From Flavobacteriaceae bacterium (GTDB lineage Bacteria > Bacteroidota > Bacteroidia > Flavobacteriales > Weeksellaceae): DNA of 64,000 nucleotides. Shown in pieces: positions 38,260-46,007 of the stretch (position 1 is its first letter; every line of letters begins with the position of its first letter). The notes under the pieces were generated by a model. The model ran no database searches. It was not told where the DNA came from and saw only the letters and a list, made by a program, of their open reading frames with translations. Made by a program: the position numbers and the translations under genes. The stretch covers positions 1-64,000 of the forward strand of contig JAGLAZ010000008.1 of the NCBI GenBank assembly GCA_018260565.1, written 5' to 3'.

Positions 38260-38571
38260 CTAATTTTCAGGGAAACGGGTTTGGGTAAATTCCCGACTGA
38301 TAGCCGCTTTTTCAAATTTTAATTTACCAGACATAGTTTCAAGAACAATTCCATCTTCTAAAATCTGGGAAACACGTCCGTGCATTCCACTGGTAGTGAC
38401 TACGCGCTGCCCTATTTTTAAATTTTGCTGAAAACTTTTTTCTGTTTTCTGTTTTTTCATTTGGGGACGGATCATGAGGAAATAAAATCCTGCGAACATG
38501 GCCACCATCATTAGCATCATCATGGAGCCACTTCCACCTGGTGCAGCTGCTTGTAAAAAGGTAAGAATCAT
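38260..38571 (-). CDS. yajC: Preprotein translocase subunit YajC
   Basis: Accessory subunit of the Sec translocase, working with SecDF. The 103 residues have one membrane segment (about 17-36, MMMLMMVAMFAGFYFLMIRPQ) and the conserved cytoplasmic part IRPQMKKQK...IGQRVVTTSGMHGRV. The start ATG shares one base with the stop of the DUF1573 gene (TAATG), so the three minus-strand genes nusB, DUF1573 and yajC are coupled. A terminator follows. Confidence 0.94.
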   Translation of the reverse strand: MILTFLQAAAPGGSGSMMMLMMVAMFAGFYFLMIRPQMKKQKTEKSFQQNLKIGQRVVTTSGMHGRVSQILEDGIVLETMSGKLKFEKAAISREFTQTRFPEN

Positions 38572-39098
38572 TATTTTGATTGAATATTAGCGTTAAATGT
38601 AAGCCGGATAGGGCTTTTTTCTACATTAGCAAAGACATTGGCTTCTTTACTTACTGGCCCTTCAAACTGTGAAGAATCAAAGGAGAGTGTCACTTTTCCA
38701 GTTTTTCCCGGAGCGATAGGTTCTTTAGTAAATTCTGGGGCTGTGCAACCACATCCAGGACGAACATCTGATATTATTAAAGGGATTTTTCCGGTATTAG
38801 TAAACTCATAGGTGTGGCTTACCTTTTCTCCTTTTTTAATATTCCCAAAATCAAAATGAGGTCCGGATAGGGCTACAGTAGTTATTGGTCCAGTATTTTT
38901 TGCAGATTTTTCTGCTGCTTGCTCCGTCCCTACAGGTGCTGGCGATGAAGCCTGTGTTGCGGAAACCTGTGCTGGACTTGTGAATTCCACATTAGGATCT
39001 TTTGGAGATGTCTCTATTCCTGTTTCCTTTTTTTCCGTGCAGGATACTGTTAGGCTTACCATTAAAATTCCAATGGCGGTACGAAAGTTATTTTTCAT
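38571..39098 (-). CDS. DUF1573 lipoprotein
   Basis: 175-residue lipoprotein with signal peptide and lipobox (LTVSC, Cys at residue 20). A Ser/Pro/Thr/Ala-rich linker (about 25-75) follows, then one DUF1573 domain (about 78-172) with FDFGNIKKGEKVSHTYEFTNTGKIPL, GCGCTAPEF and KVTLSFDSSQFEG. DUF1573 is an immunoglobulin-like periplasmic domain of unknown role, common in Bacteroidota. It lies between nusB and yajC in one operon, two bases after nusB. Confidence 0.9.
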   Translation of the reverse strand: MKNNFRTAIGILMVSLTVSCTEKKETGIETSPKDPNVEFTSPAQVSATQASSPAPVGTEQAAEKSAKNTGPITTVALSGPHFDFGNIKKGEKVSHTYEFTNTGKIPLIISDVRPGCGCTAPEFTKEPIAPGKTGKVTLSFDSSQFEGPVSKEANVFANVEKSPIRLTFNANIQSK

Positions 39099-39100
39099 AG

Positions 39101-40009
39101 TTAAGAAGGTCTGTTAATTTGTTTAGCAAAAGCATCTAATATTCCGTTAATAAACTGAGGTGCTTTTTCGGATGAATATACTTTTGATATCTCTACGTAT
39201 TCGTTGAGGATAATTCTGGCATGCGTTTCTGGGAAATATTGTAATTCAGCCATTCCACAAGAAAGGATGGCAATATCTATTTTGGAAATCCGCTCAATAT
39301 CCCAGTTGGATGCTAATTCCGTAATTTTTTCTGTAAGAGACTGCCTGTTTTTGATAGTTTTTAAAAATAGTTTTTCTAAAAAATCTTCATCCTCTTTATC
39401 TTTAAATATAGATATAAATTTTATACCTTCATTACCTTCTGAAAATGAAGAAATAGTATTTTGAACCATGCTATTTATAATGTGGGCATCATCTTCCCAA
39501 TACATATCACGATCTGCCAAATATTCTTGGAAATTCTCACTTTCTGCTACATAGCGAAGAAAAATTTTTCCTAAAAATCGCATTTTTTCGTCATGGCTTG
39601 GGTTTTCCAAAGAGACAAAATCTTTAAAAATTTTAGCCTTCCATATCTTTTGAAAGATGGTGTTAGGTAAACTTTCATGAATGTCCCAACGCAAGTTTTT
39701 ATTTTTTTCAATAGCCGTGGAAAGCCTATCATTACTTTCTAATTCCAAAAGGAATGGGTGATCGAGAATATAAGAGAGCTGTAGTTTTACTTCTGGATTA
39801 TAATTTCTTTTTCCTGCCTCAATTTCTATTTTATGTTCTGCCATAGGTTTCAGATGGCGCAAAAAAGAGAGATAGAGGTAGTATAAATCTTGTAGCCGAA
39901 GAACAGAAGAAATAAGGTTTTTTATCGCAATATCTTCATCTATAGGGTTTTGAAGGAATGCGTATGTATGGGTAACACAGCGCTCACGAATTTGTCTTCT
40001 TCCGAACAT
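39101..40009 (-). CDS. nusB: NusB transcription antitermination factor, long form
   Basis: 302 residues, about twice the length of Escherichia coli NusB. The last about 130 residues (LEKLFLKTIKNRQSLTEKITELASNW, DIAILSCGMAELQYFPETHARIILNEYVEISK, FINGILDAF) are the NusB domain. The opening GRRQIRERCVTHTYAFLQN is also family-like. The extra middle region appears helical. The long form is usual in Bacteroidota. In the antitermination complex NusB binds boxA RNA with S10. First gene of the nusB-DUF1573-yajC operon, with its own -7 box. Confidence 0.92.
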   Translation of the reverse strand: MFGRRQIRERCVTHTYAFLQNPIDEDIAIKNLISSVLRLQDLYYLYLSFLRHLKPMAEHKIEIEAGKRNYNPEVKLQLSYILDHPFLLELESNDRLSTAIEKNKNLRWDIHESLPNTIFQKIWKAKIFKDFVSLENPSHDEKMRFLGKIFLRYVAESENFQEYLADRDMYWEDDAHIINSMVQNTISSFSEGNEGIKFISIFKDKEDEDFLEKLFLKTIKNRQSLTEKITELASNWDIERISKIDIAILSCGMAELQYFPETHARIILNEYVEISKVYSSEKAPQFINGILDAFAKQINRPS

Positions 40010-40031
40010 GCAAAGATCTTATTTTGGTATG

Positions 40032-40039
40032 CAAAGATA
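40032..40039 (-). promoter_or_regulatory. Candidate -7 box of nusB operon
   Basis: The minus strand reads TATCTTTG, a full TAnnTTTG match 22 bases before the nusB ATG. Confidence 0.5.
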
Positions 40040-40086
40040 GCATTTCCTCTGCGTATGAAAGAATAGTATTTGGCAGATAATAATTG

Positions 40087-40094
40087 TAAATTTG
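40087..40094 (+). promoter_or_regulatory. Candidate -7 box of the ABC exporter gene
   Basis: TAAATTTG, ending six bases before the ATG at 40101. It is back to back with the nusB promoter, and the short distance predicts a leaderless or nearly leaderless mRNA. Confidence 0.5.
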
Positions 40095-40100
40095 TGCCCT

Positions 40101-41762
40101 ATGTCGGCACTACGCAGCCTCAATCCTTATTTTTGGAAGCACAAAAAGTTGCTTGCTTGGGGCGTTCTTTTTATTGTATTAGGCAATTTTTTTAACATCT
40201 TTAAAATTCCATTTATTGGTAAAACAGTAGATGAAATAGAGCACGCGCTAACACTATCTGAGGCGCAACTCGCAGATTTAACCAGTATAATTATTACTAA
40301 TGTACTCATTATTATAGGTTCATCTGTCCTAAGTGGTTTTTTCTCATTTATGATGCGGCAAACTATTATAGTGGCTTCCAGAAAGATAGAATTTGAACTA
40401 AAGAACACTATTTTCCGAAAATATGAAGCGTTGTCCTTAACTCAGATTAAAAATTCTAGTATTGGGGACCTTCTTAATAGGCTTAGCGAGGATGTAGTTG
40501 CTATCCGCATGTATTTAGGGCCTGGGGTAATGTATGTAGCGAACCTTGCTGTTCTACTCCTCATCACCAGCATCTACATGCTTAAATCTGATATGGAGAT
40601 GACTTTGTGGACGCTCATACCATTACCATTTCTAAGCTTTATTATTTATAGAGTAAGTTCTATTATCAATAAAAAAAGTAAAATATTACAAGAAACACAG
40701 TCAGACATCAGTACTTTCGTTACTGATGCATTTTCTGGAATTCGGGTGATTAAGTTTTTTTCCAAAGAGCAATATTTTTTTGGTAAATACGCTGAGAAAG
40801 TGGGTGTCAATCAAGATAAAGCGATGGACTTGGCAAAAACAGAAGCTTACTTTTTTACCATTATACAGATGGTTATCGGTTTATTAAATGTAGCTATTTT
40901 GATTATTGGAGGAAATAAATATTTTGCTAATCAAATCAGCGTTGGGGAAATTGCCAATTTTTTCATGTATATAAATATTCTTATTTGGCCTTTTTCCATG
41001 GTAGGATGGATTACTTCTGTTAATCAAAGAGCTGCAGCCTCTATGACCCGAGTAAATGAATTCCTGAACGCTCCCATAGAAATTCCCAATTTCAATAAGG
41101 AAGATTATACAATAGAAGGGAATATAGAATTTAAAAATGTATCCTATACCTATCCCAATACTGGAATTACTGCATTAGAAAACGTTAGTTTCCGAATTAG
41201 GGCAGGTGAAAAAGTTGCGATAACAGGAAAAACTGGGTCTGGAAAATCCACTCTCGCCTTACTTATTACACGTCAAATTCAGCCAGATTCAGGCGAGATA
41301 TTAATTGATGGTATCCCCATAGAACAACATAATGTAGAAGTATTACGCAGAGAAATAGGATATATTCCTCAGGAAAGTTATCTTTTTTCTGATACTATTG
41401 CTAATAATATTGCTTTCCCTCTTGAGGAAGGGGAATATGATTTAGAATTAATAAAAAAATATGCTATAAAGGCTGATATTGATAAAGATATCCAAGGATT
41501 TACCAAGGCGTATCAAACCATGGTAGGAGAACGAGGCGTAATGCTCTCTGGGGGACAAAAGCAACGCCTCTGTATCGCTAGAGCAATGATAAAACAACCA
41601 AAAATTCTCTTATTTGATGATGCTCTTTCCGCATTGGACACTGAAACTGAGGAAAAAGTATTGCGGAATATTCAAGAAGATTCCACAGGAATTACGCTTA
41701 TTTTAATTACTCATAGGCAATCTACCATTTCCCAGGCAGATACTATTATATACTTGGACTAG
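40101..41762 (+). CDS. ABC transporter, fused permease/ATPase (exporter type)
   Basis: 553-residue half-transporter that should work as a dimer in the inner membrane. The membrane domain (about 1-310) has six segments. The ATPase (about 325-553) shows Walker A TGKTGSGKSTLALL, the Q-loop YIPQESYLF, the signature LSGGQKQRLCIARAM, Walker B ILLFDDALSALD and the H-loop ITHRQ. It resembles MsbA/LmrA-type multidrug or lipid exporters. The substrate is unknown. The start is the ATG at 40101, not the TTG at 40092. Confidence 0.92.
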   Translation: MSALRSLNPYFWKHKKLLAWGVLFIVLGNFFNIFKIPFIGKTVDEIEHALTLSEAQLADLTSIIITNVLIIIGSSVLSGFFSFMMRQTIIVASRKIEFELKNTIFRKYEALSLTQIKNSSIGDLLNRLSEDVVAIRMYLGPGVMYVANLAVLLLITSIYMLKSDMEMTLWTLIPLPFLSFIIYRVSSIINKKSKILQETQSDISTFVTDAFSGIRVIKFFSKEQYFFGKYAEKVGVNQDKAMDLAKTEAYFFTIIQMVIGLLNVAILIIGGNKYFANQISVGEIANFFMYINILIWPFSMVGWITSVNQRAAASMTRVNEFLNAPIEIPNFNKEDYTIEGNIEFKNVSYTYPNTGITALENVSFRIRAGEKVAITGKTGSGKSTLALLITRQIQPDSGEILIDGIPIEQHNVEVLRREIGYIPQESYLFSDTIANNIAFPLEEGEYDLELIKKYAIKADIDKDIQGFTKAYQTMVGERGVMLSGGQKQRLCIARAMIKQPKILLFDDALSALDTETEEKVLRNIQEDSTGITLILITHRQSTISQADTIIYLD

Positions 41763-41802
41763 CAAATTTTTCCACTCTTCCTTTCGCGTGATGAAAAATT
41801 GA

Positions 41803-41810
41803 TATATTTG
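41803..41810 (+). promoter_or_regulatory. Candidate -7 box of the DUF3276 gene
   Basis: TATATTTG, a full TAnnTTTG match, 10 bases before the first ATG and 22 before the second. The distance favours the second ATG (41833). Confidence 0.5.
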
Positions 41811-41832
41811 TTAGGAATTAATGATTAAAGAA

Positions 41833-42168
41833 ATGGGTGAATACCGCGACAAAAACGAGAAAGAAATTTTTACACGTATACTTAAAGCAGGCAGAAGAAC
41901 GTATTTTTTCGATGTTCGCGAAACCCGCGCTGGGGATTATTATCTCACCATTACGGAGAGCAAAAAGAATTTTAACCAAGATGGTGAAGCCTCCTTTGAA
42001 AAACATAAAATTTATCTTTACAAAGAAGATTTTGAAGAATTCAAAGAAATGTATGATGAGGCCACTGGATACATAATAAATGAAAAAGGAGAAGATGTAA
42101 TCTCAGAAAAGCATGTAAAGGATTATAAACCTATTGGTGAGGATGATAAAGATGAGTATTCCTTTTAA
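41833..42168 (+). CDS. DUF3276 / PUR-alpha-like nucleic-acid-binding protein
   Basis: Small protein (111 residues from 41833) of DUF3276, the bacterial relatives of PUR-alpha single-stranded DNA/RNA-binding proteins. The PUR-type beta-beta-beta-alpha unit is seen in EKEIFTRILKAGRRTYFFDVR, GDYYLTITESKK and KHKIYLYKEDFEEFKEMYDEA. The C-terminus is acidic. An in-frame ATG at 41821 would add MIKE. I prefer 41833 for its distance from the -7 box. Monocistronic, with a terminator downstream. Confidence 0.85.
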   Translation: MGEYRDKNEKEIFTRILKAGRRTYFFDVRETRAGDYYLTITESKKNFNQDGEASFEKHKIYLYKEDFEEFKEMYDEATGYIINEKGEDVISEKHVKDYKPIGEDDKDEYSF

Positions 42169-42175
42169 TTAAAAT

Positions 42176-42206
42176 AAAAAAAACCAACTTTTCGTTGGTT
42201 TTTTTA
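42176..42206. terminator. Bidirectional terminator after the DUF3276 gene
   Basis: AACCAAC / GTTGGTT stem with a TTTTC loop, preceded by an A-rich run and followed by a T run. It starts eight bases after the DUF3276 stop. Confidence 0.85.
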
Positions 42207-42242
42207 TGTATGCAATTTTACTATGATAGTTCTTAGACTCAT

Positions 42243-42276
42243 AAAAAAATCCCTTGGCAACTTGTCAAGGGATTTT
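42243..42276 (-). terminator. Terminator of tRNA-His
   Basis: On the minus strand an 11-bp stem (AAAATCCCTTG / CAAGGGATTTT) with a nine-base loop, then T7. It begins two bases after the end of the tRNA. Confidence 0.9.
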
Positions 42277-42278
42277 AG

Positions 42279-42353
42279 GGTGAGTGACCGGGATCGAACC
42301 GGCTACCTTTAGAACCACAATCTAACGCTCTAACCAGATGAGCTACACCCACC
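42279..42353 (-). tRNA. tRNA-His (anticodon GTG)
   Basis: 75-nt tRNA on the minus strand. The acceptor strands GGTGGGTG and CACTCACC form eight pairs including the extra G(-1):C73 pair that identifies tRNA-His. The D arm is near TAGCTCATCTGGTTAGAGC, the anticodon stem TTAGA/TCTAA encloses TTGTGGT with anticodon GTG, and the T arm contains GGTTCGATCC. CCA is not encoded (the next bases are CTA). A near-perfect promoter lies upstream and a terminator directly downstream, so it is transcribed alone. Confidence 0.96.
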
Positions 42354-42360
42354 ATTTTTT

Positions 42361-42368
42361 GGTGAGTG
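42361..42368 (-). repeat. Copy of the tRNA-His 3' acceptor strand in its leader
   Basis: The eight bases GGTGAGTG (plus strand) are identical to 42279-42286, the 3' acceptor strand of tRNA-His. On the transcribed strand, CACTCACC here can pair with GGTGGGTG at the tRNA 5' end across a seven-base loop, including the same G-T wobble. Confidence 0.6.
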
Positions 42369-42398
42369 CAAATATAATTAAAAATTATTTTATAGCAA
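42369..42398 (-). promoter_or_regulatory. Promoter of tRNA-His
   Basis: On the minus strand TTG (42398-42396), 19 bases of spacer and TATATTTG (42376-42369), a complete -33/-7 match. It overlaps the end of bshB1. The -7 box ends 15 bases before the tRNA. Confidence 0.75.
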
Positions 42399-43109
42399 AA
42401 AGCAATCGAAATCTATTACTACAAGGATTTCTTCGGCTATAAATCCTTCAGCATACTCAGTACCTGTAAGTCTGCCGAAATTTCTCGCTCTGTACCTAAG
42501 ACTTTCTTTAAAATTTAAAGAGGATATTGGTGTTTCTTGAGTGGTATCCTCGGGATTATAAAATTGAGATGCATATGCCATGCAAGATTCTAATTTTTTT
42601 TCAATAAAATCATCTACAACTACCACAAAATCCGGTTTTAAATCTCTCCATTGGATATAAGAGAATACTTTTTTCGGTCTCCAAGGCTCTTGTGTTACAC
42701 CGTCCAGTTGTGTTTTTAACGCTTGAAGACCTGCTAAAAAACAAGCGTCTGAGCAAAGTTTATTGCTTTTAGCATGATCCGGGTGTCTATCTTCAGGAGC
42801 ATTTAGGAAGACAACTTCTGGCCTATACTTTCTGAGGTATTGTACTATTGGGATTTGATATTCTTTGATATTTTCTAAAAATCCATCAGGGTATTCAAGG
42901 TTATTACGAAACTCTACTTGTAAGATTTTCGCTGCATTTTCTGCTTCTTGTTTTCTGATTTCTGGTGTTCCGCGTGATCCCATTTCTCCACGAGTAAGAT
43001 CTAAAATACCTACTTTTTTCCCAGCAGCAGTAAGTTTTGCAAGGGTGGCGCCGCAGCCAATTTCTACATCATCAGGATGTGCGCCGATGGCTAAATAATC
43101 TAATTTCAT
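42390..43109 (-). CDS. bshB1: Bacillithiol biosynthesis deacetylase BshB1
   Basis: Zinc-dependent deacetylase removing acetate from N-acetylglucosaminyl-malate, second step of bacillithiol synthesis. The 239 residues contain the LmbE-type motif GAHPDDVEIGCG (residues 8-19), with His and Asp-Asp for zinc and catalysis. GEMGSRGT, NAPEDRHPDHAKSN (second zinc histidine region) and an FVVVVDDFIEKK segment follow. The first step enzyme BshA is not in the window; BshC is at 25412. It is divergent from acpP. Confidence 0.94.
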   Translation of the reverse strand: MKLDYLAIGAHPDDVEIGCGATLAKLTAAGKKVGILDLTRGEMGSRGTPEIRKQEAENAAKILQVEFRNNLEYPDGFLENIKEYQIPIVQYLRKYRPEVVFLNAPEDRHPDHAKSNKLCSDACFLAGLQALKTQLDGVTQEPWRPKKVFSYIQWRDLKPDFVVVVDDFIEKKLESCMAYASQFYNPEDTTQETPISSLNFKESLRYRARNFGRLTGTEYAEGFIAEEILVVIDFDCFLL

Positions 43110-43206
43110 AATACAAGATGAGCCTTAAAGATAGTTGAAAACTGAGAATAAGTAAGAAAATTAAGTAGGATAGTTTCTTTTTCCTTTTCAGATGCCGATA
43201 CTTTTA

Positions 43207-43214
43207 TATATTTG
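43207..43214 (+). promoter_or_regulatory. Candidate -7 box of acpP-fabF
   Basis: TATATTTG, a full TAnnTTTG match, 30 bases before the acpP ATG. Confidence 0.55.
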
Positions 43215-43244
43215 CAGGACTTAAAATTCATTAAAATTAAAATT

Positions 43245-43481
43245 ATGTCAGACATTGCATCTCGCGTAAAGGCAATCATCGCAGACAAATTGGATGTGGA
43301 AGAAACTGAAGTAACTCCAGAAGCTAGCTTCAATAACGATTTGGGCGCAGATTCTTTGGATACTGTAGAACTTATTATGGAATTTGAAAAAGAATTCAAT
43401 ATCCAGATTCCTGATGATCAGGCAGAGAAGATTACTACAGTAGGTCATGCTATCGCATACATTGAGGAAGTAGTAAAATAA
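43245..43481 (+). CDS. acpP: Acyl carrier protein
   Basis: 78-residue acidic carrier of growing fatty acids. The phosphopantetheine attachment serine is S37 in [16 protein letters not shown], and the four-helix pattern and [16 protein letters not shown] start are typical. The start is the ATG at 43245; the frame upstream to 43212 has no family support. fabF follows after 33 bases, the usual pair. Confidence 0.97.
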   Translation: MSDIASRVKAIIADKLDVEETEVTPEASFNNDLGADSLDTVELIMEFEKEFNIQIPDDQAEKITTVGHAIAYIEEVVK

Positions 43482-43514
43482 CACTTCTTTATCCTATTGA
43501 AATAGGTGAATTAT

Positions 43515-44774
43515 ATGGAATTAAAAAGAGTAGTAGTTACAGGCTTAGGTAGTGTCACTCCTTTAGGTAATAATACTAAAGATTATTGGGCTGCACTTTT
43601 GGCAGGCCAGAGCGGTGCTGGGCCTATTACTCTTTTTGATTCCACTAATTTTAAAACAAAATTTGCCTGCGAGGTAAAAAACTTTGATCCTTTAGATCAT
43701 TTTGATAAAAAGGAAAGTAAAAAAATGGACCGTAATACTTGGTTTGGTATTGCAGCAGCACGGGAAGCTATTCTTAATTCAGGGCTTTTATCTCCAGAGA
43801 ATAATCCTGATAAGTTCCGCATAGGAGTTATCTGGGGTTCAGGAATTGGAGGGATTGAAACCTTTGAAAAAGAAATTCTTGAATGGGCGAAAACTGATAT
43901 TCCGCGCTTCAATCCTTTTTTTATTCCTAAAATGATTGCGGATATTACTCCTGGCCATATCTCAATAGAATATGGTCTTCATGGGCCTAATTATACTACT
44001 GTTTCAGCATGTGCCAGTTCTGCAAATGCATTGATAGACGCTAAAATGCTTATCCAGCTAGGTAAAGCAGATGCCATTGTGTGTGGAGGATCTGAAGCAG
44101 CTATTACTTCAAGTGGCGTAGGTGGTTTTAACGCCTTAATGGCACTTTCCACTCGAAATGAAAGCCCACAAACAGCTTCCAGACCTTTCGATAAAGATCG
44201 CGATGGCTTTGTACTGGGCGAGGGTGCTGGTTCTATAATATTAGAAAGTTTGGATCATGCTTTGGCTCGTGGAGCTACAATATATGCCGAACTATTGGGT
44301 GGCGGACTTTCTGCTGATGCCTATCATATGACGGCACCTCATCCTGAAGGATTAGGCGCATATATGGTAATGAAAAGCTGTCTGGATGATGCTGGTATTT
44401 CTGCAGATCAAGTAGACCATATTAATATGCATGGAACCTCTACTCCATTAGGAGATATAGCAGAATCCAGCGCTATTAGTAAATTGTTTGGAAATCATGC
44501 TTATGATATTCAGATAAATTCAACAAAATCTATGACAGGGCATCTTCTAGGTGCTGCTGGTGTAATAGAAGCCATTTCTACAGTTTTGGCCATTCAAAAT
44601 GATATAGTACCTCCTACTATTAATCATTTCACAGATGATCCCGAAATAGATTCTAGGCTTAATTTTACCTTCAATACGCCTGTAAAGAAAATCATTCAGT
44701 ACGCCATGAGTAATACTTTTGGCTTTGGCGGGCATAATGCATGTGTGCTTTTCGGGAAATATAACCCGTCTTAA
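43515..44774 (+). CDS. fabF: 3-oxoacyl-ACP synthase II
   Basis: Condensing enzyme extending acyl-ACP with malonyl-ACP. The 419 residues have the opening LKRVVVTGLGSVTPLG, the nucleophile Cys in VSACASSANAL, and the two histidines in NMHGTSTPLGD and STKSMTGHLLGAAG, giving the Cys-His-His triad. GFGGHNACVLF ends the fold. The start is the ATG at 43515, not the upstream TTG at 43506. It lies in acpP-fabF-rnc-IPExxxVDY-pyk, all on the plus strand with gaps under 40 bases or overlaps. Confidence 0.97.
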   Translation: MELKRVVVTGLGSVTPLGNNTKDYWAALLAGQSGAGPITLFDSTNFKTKFACEVKNFDPLDHFDKKESKKMDRNTWFGIAAAREAILNSGLLSPENNPDKFRIGVIWGSGIGGIETFEKEILEWAKTDIPRFNPFFIPKMIADITPGHISIEYGLHGPNYTTVSACASSANALIDAKMLIQLGKADAIVCGGSEAAITSSGVGGFNALMALSTRNESPQTASRPFDKDRDGFVLGEGAGSIILESLDHALARGATIYAELLGGGLSADAYHMTAPHPEGLGAYMVMKSCLDDAGISADQVDHINMHGTSTPLGDIAESSAISKLFGNHAYDIQINSTKSMTGHLLGAAGVIEAISTVLAIQNDIVPPTINHFTDDPEIDSRLNFTFNTPVKKIIQYAMSNTFGFGGHNACVLFGKYNPS

Positions 44775-44779
44775 AAAGA

Positions 44780-45568
44780 ATGGTGAAGCGTCTTCGCAAT
44801 TTTCTACCTTCTTTTTTAAAATATACGAAATCCTCCTCGCAGGATTCTTCAAACTCTACCACTTCTTCTACGCATCCTACTCTTCTGAAGATTTCAGAAT
44901 TTATTAATATGCCTTTATCTGAGGAAAAATTTTTTGTAGAGGCATTTACGCTTAAAAAAAAAGATACTACTTTTAGCTATGAGCGGCTGGAATTTTTAGG
45001 TGATGCCATTTTAGGTGCTATTATTTCAGAAAAAATATTTTCCCTTTATCCTTCACAGGATGAAGGATTCCTTACCCAGCTAAAAAGCAAAATAGTTAAT
45101 AGAAAATCTTTAAATACAATAGGAGCCAAACATAAACTTCGCTCTTTTATTATCAATCCAAGCCGTAGCGCACTAAGTCCTGATATAGATGGAAATCTAG
45201 TAGAAAGCCTTATTGGAGCTATTTATTTAAGTAATGGCTACCAGGCCACTTGTCACTTTATCGAAACTATACTCATACCAGAGCATCAGATTCTTCAGAT
45301 GGAACACATTGTAGTAAGCTATAAGTCTGTCCTTATGGAGTGGGCACAAAAAAATAATAAAGAATTACATTTCCAGACTGGGGTTGCAGACCATGCTGAC
45401 CCATCTCAAAATTATAAAGCGGAAATTATAATAGGTACAAAAGTAATATCCTGGGCCACAGATATTAGCAAAAAGAAAGCCGAGGAGAAGGCATCTAAGA
45501 GGGCTTTTTATCAGCTGAATCCCTCAAAAAAAATTAAAGAAAATGCATTTCCAAATCACAGAGGATGA
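44780..45568 (+). CDS. rnc: Ribonuclease III
   Basis: Double-stranded RNA endonuclease for rRNA and mRNA processing. The 262 residues have the signature ERLEFLGDAILGAIISEKIF (about 68-87, with the catalytic Glu and Asp), then DGNLVESLIGAIYLSNGY carrying the second acidic cluster. A C-terminal dsRNA-binding domain (about 180-255, KSVLMEWAQKNNKELHF and KKKAEEKASKRAF) follows. The N-terminal about 45 residues are a basic Ser/Thr-rich extension. It starts five bases after fabF and overlaps the next gene by 26 bases. Confidence 0.95.
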   Translation: MVKRLRNFLPSFLKYTKSSSQDSSNSTTSSTHPTLLKISEFINMPLSEEKFFVEAFTLKKKDTTFSYERLEFLGDAILGAIISEKIFSLYPSQDEGFLTQLKSKIVNRKSLNTIGAKHKLRSFIINPSRSALSPDIDGNLVESLIGAIYLSNGYQATCHFIETILIPEHQILQMEHIVVSYKSVLMEWAQKNNKELHFQTGVADHADPSQNYKAEIIIGTKVISWATDISKKKAEEKASKRAFYQLNPSKKIKENAFPNHRG

Positions 45569-46007
45569 GACTGATTCCTTAACTCTTGGACTTATCCGCA
45601 AGGCTATTCCTTTAGATGATATCTTGTTTTTTTTTAAAATTAATTCTCTCAGTTCCTTTAATTTTTATCGTTCGAAGGATCTAGAAATTTATACACCACA
45701 TCATAGAGCCGTATTTCCAGTATGGCATTCTCCAAATAATGCTACAAGTCCAGGGGTGAAATTTTTTGGCAATAAGGCCATTCTACACGATCAGCATACT
45801 GATTTTCAAGAACTTTTCGTGCAAGATGCGGATGTTACATTATTATTAAATTCCTATGCTGAAGTTGATTTTATAACCTGTTGGGATAATCAGGACCCAG
45901 ATTATTCTCTACTTTTGCTGCCAAATAGCCTCACATTTCCTGTCCAGGAAAAATTAATAACAATACAACATGATCTCTACAACACACTTGAATACTACGA
46001 AGGATAA
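45543..46007 (+). CDS. IPExxxVDY-family protein with degenerate motif
   Basis: 154-residue protein that I assign mainly by position and general character to the IPExxxVDY family, which lies between rnc and pyk in flavobacteria. The hallmark is worn: the IPE part reads LNS and the VDY part reads VDF (LNSYAEVDF, about residue 115). Similar proteins start with a hydrophobic helical DDILFFFKINS region and have a PxW/FxS segment, here FPVWHSPN. The function is unknown. Its start is inside rnc and its end lies 38 bases past the pyk start, so expression is coupled. Confidence 0.65.
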   Translation: MHFQITEDETDSLTLGLIRKAIPLDDILFFFKINSLSSFNFYRSKDLEIYTPHHRAVFPVWHSPNNATSPGVKFFGNKAILHDQHTDFQELFVQDADVTLLLNSYAEVDFITCWDNQDPDYSLLLLPNSLTFPVQEKLITIQHDLYNTLEYYEG

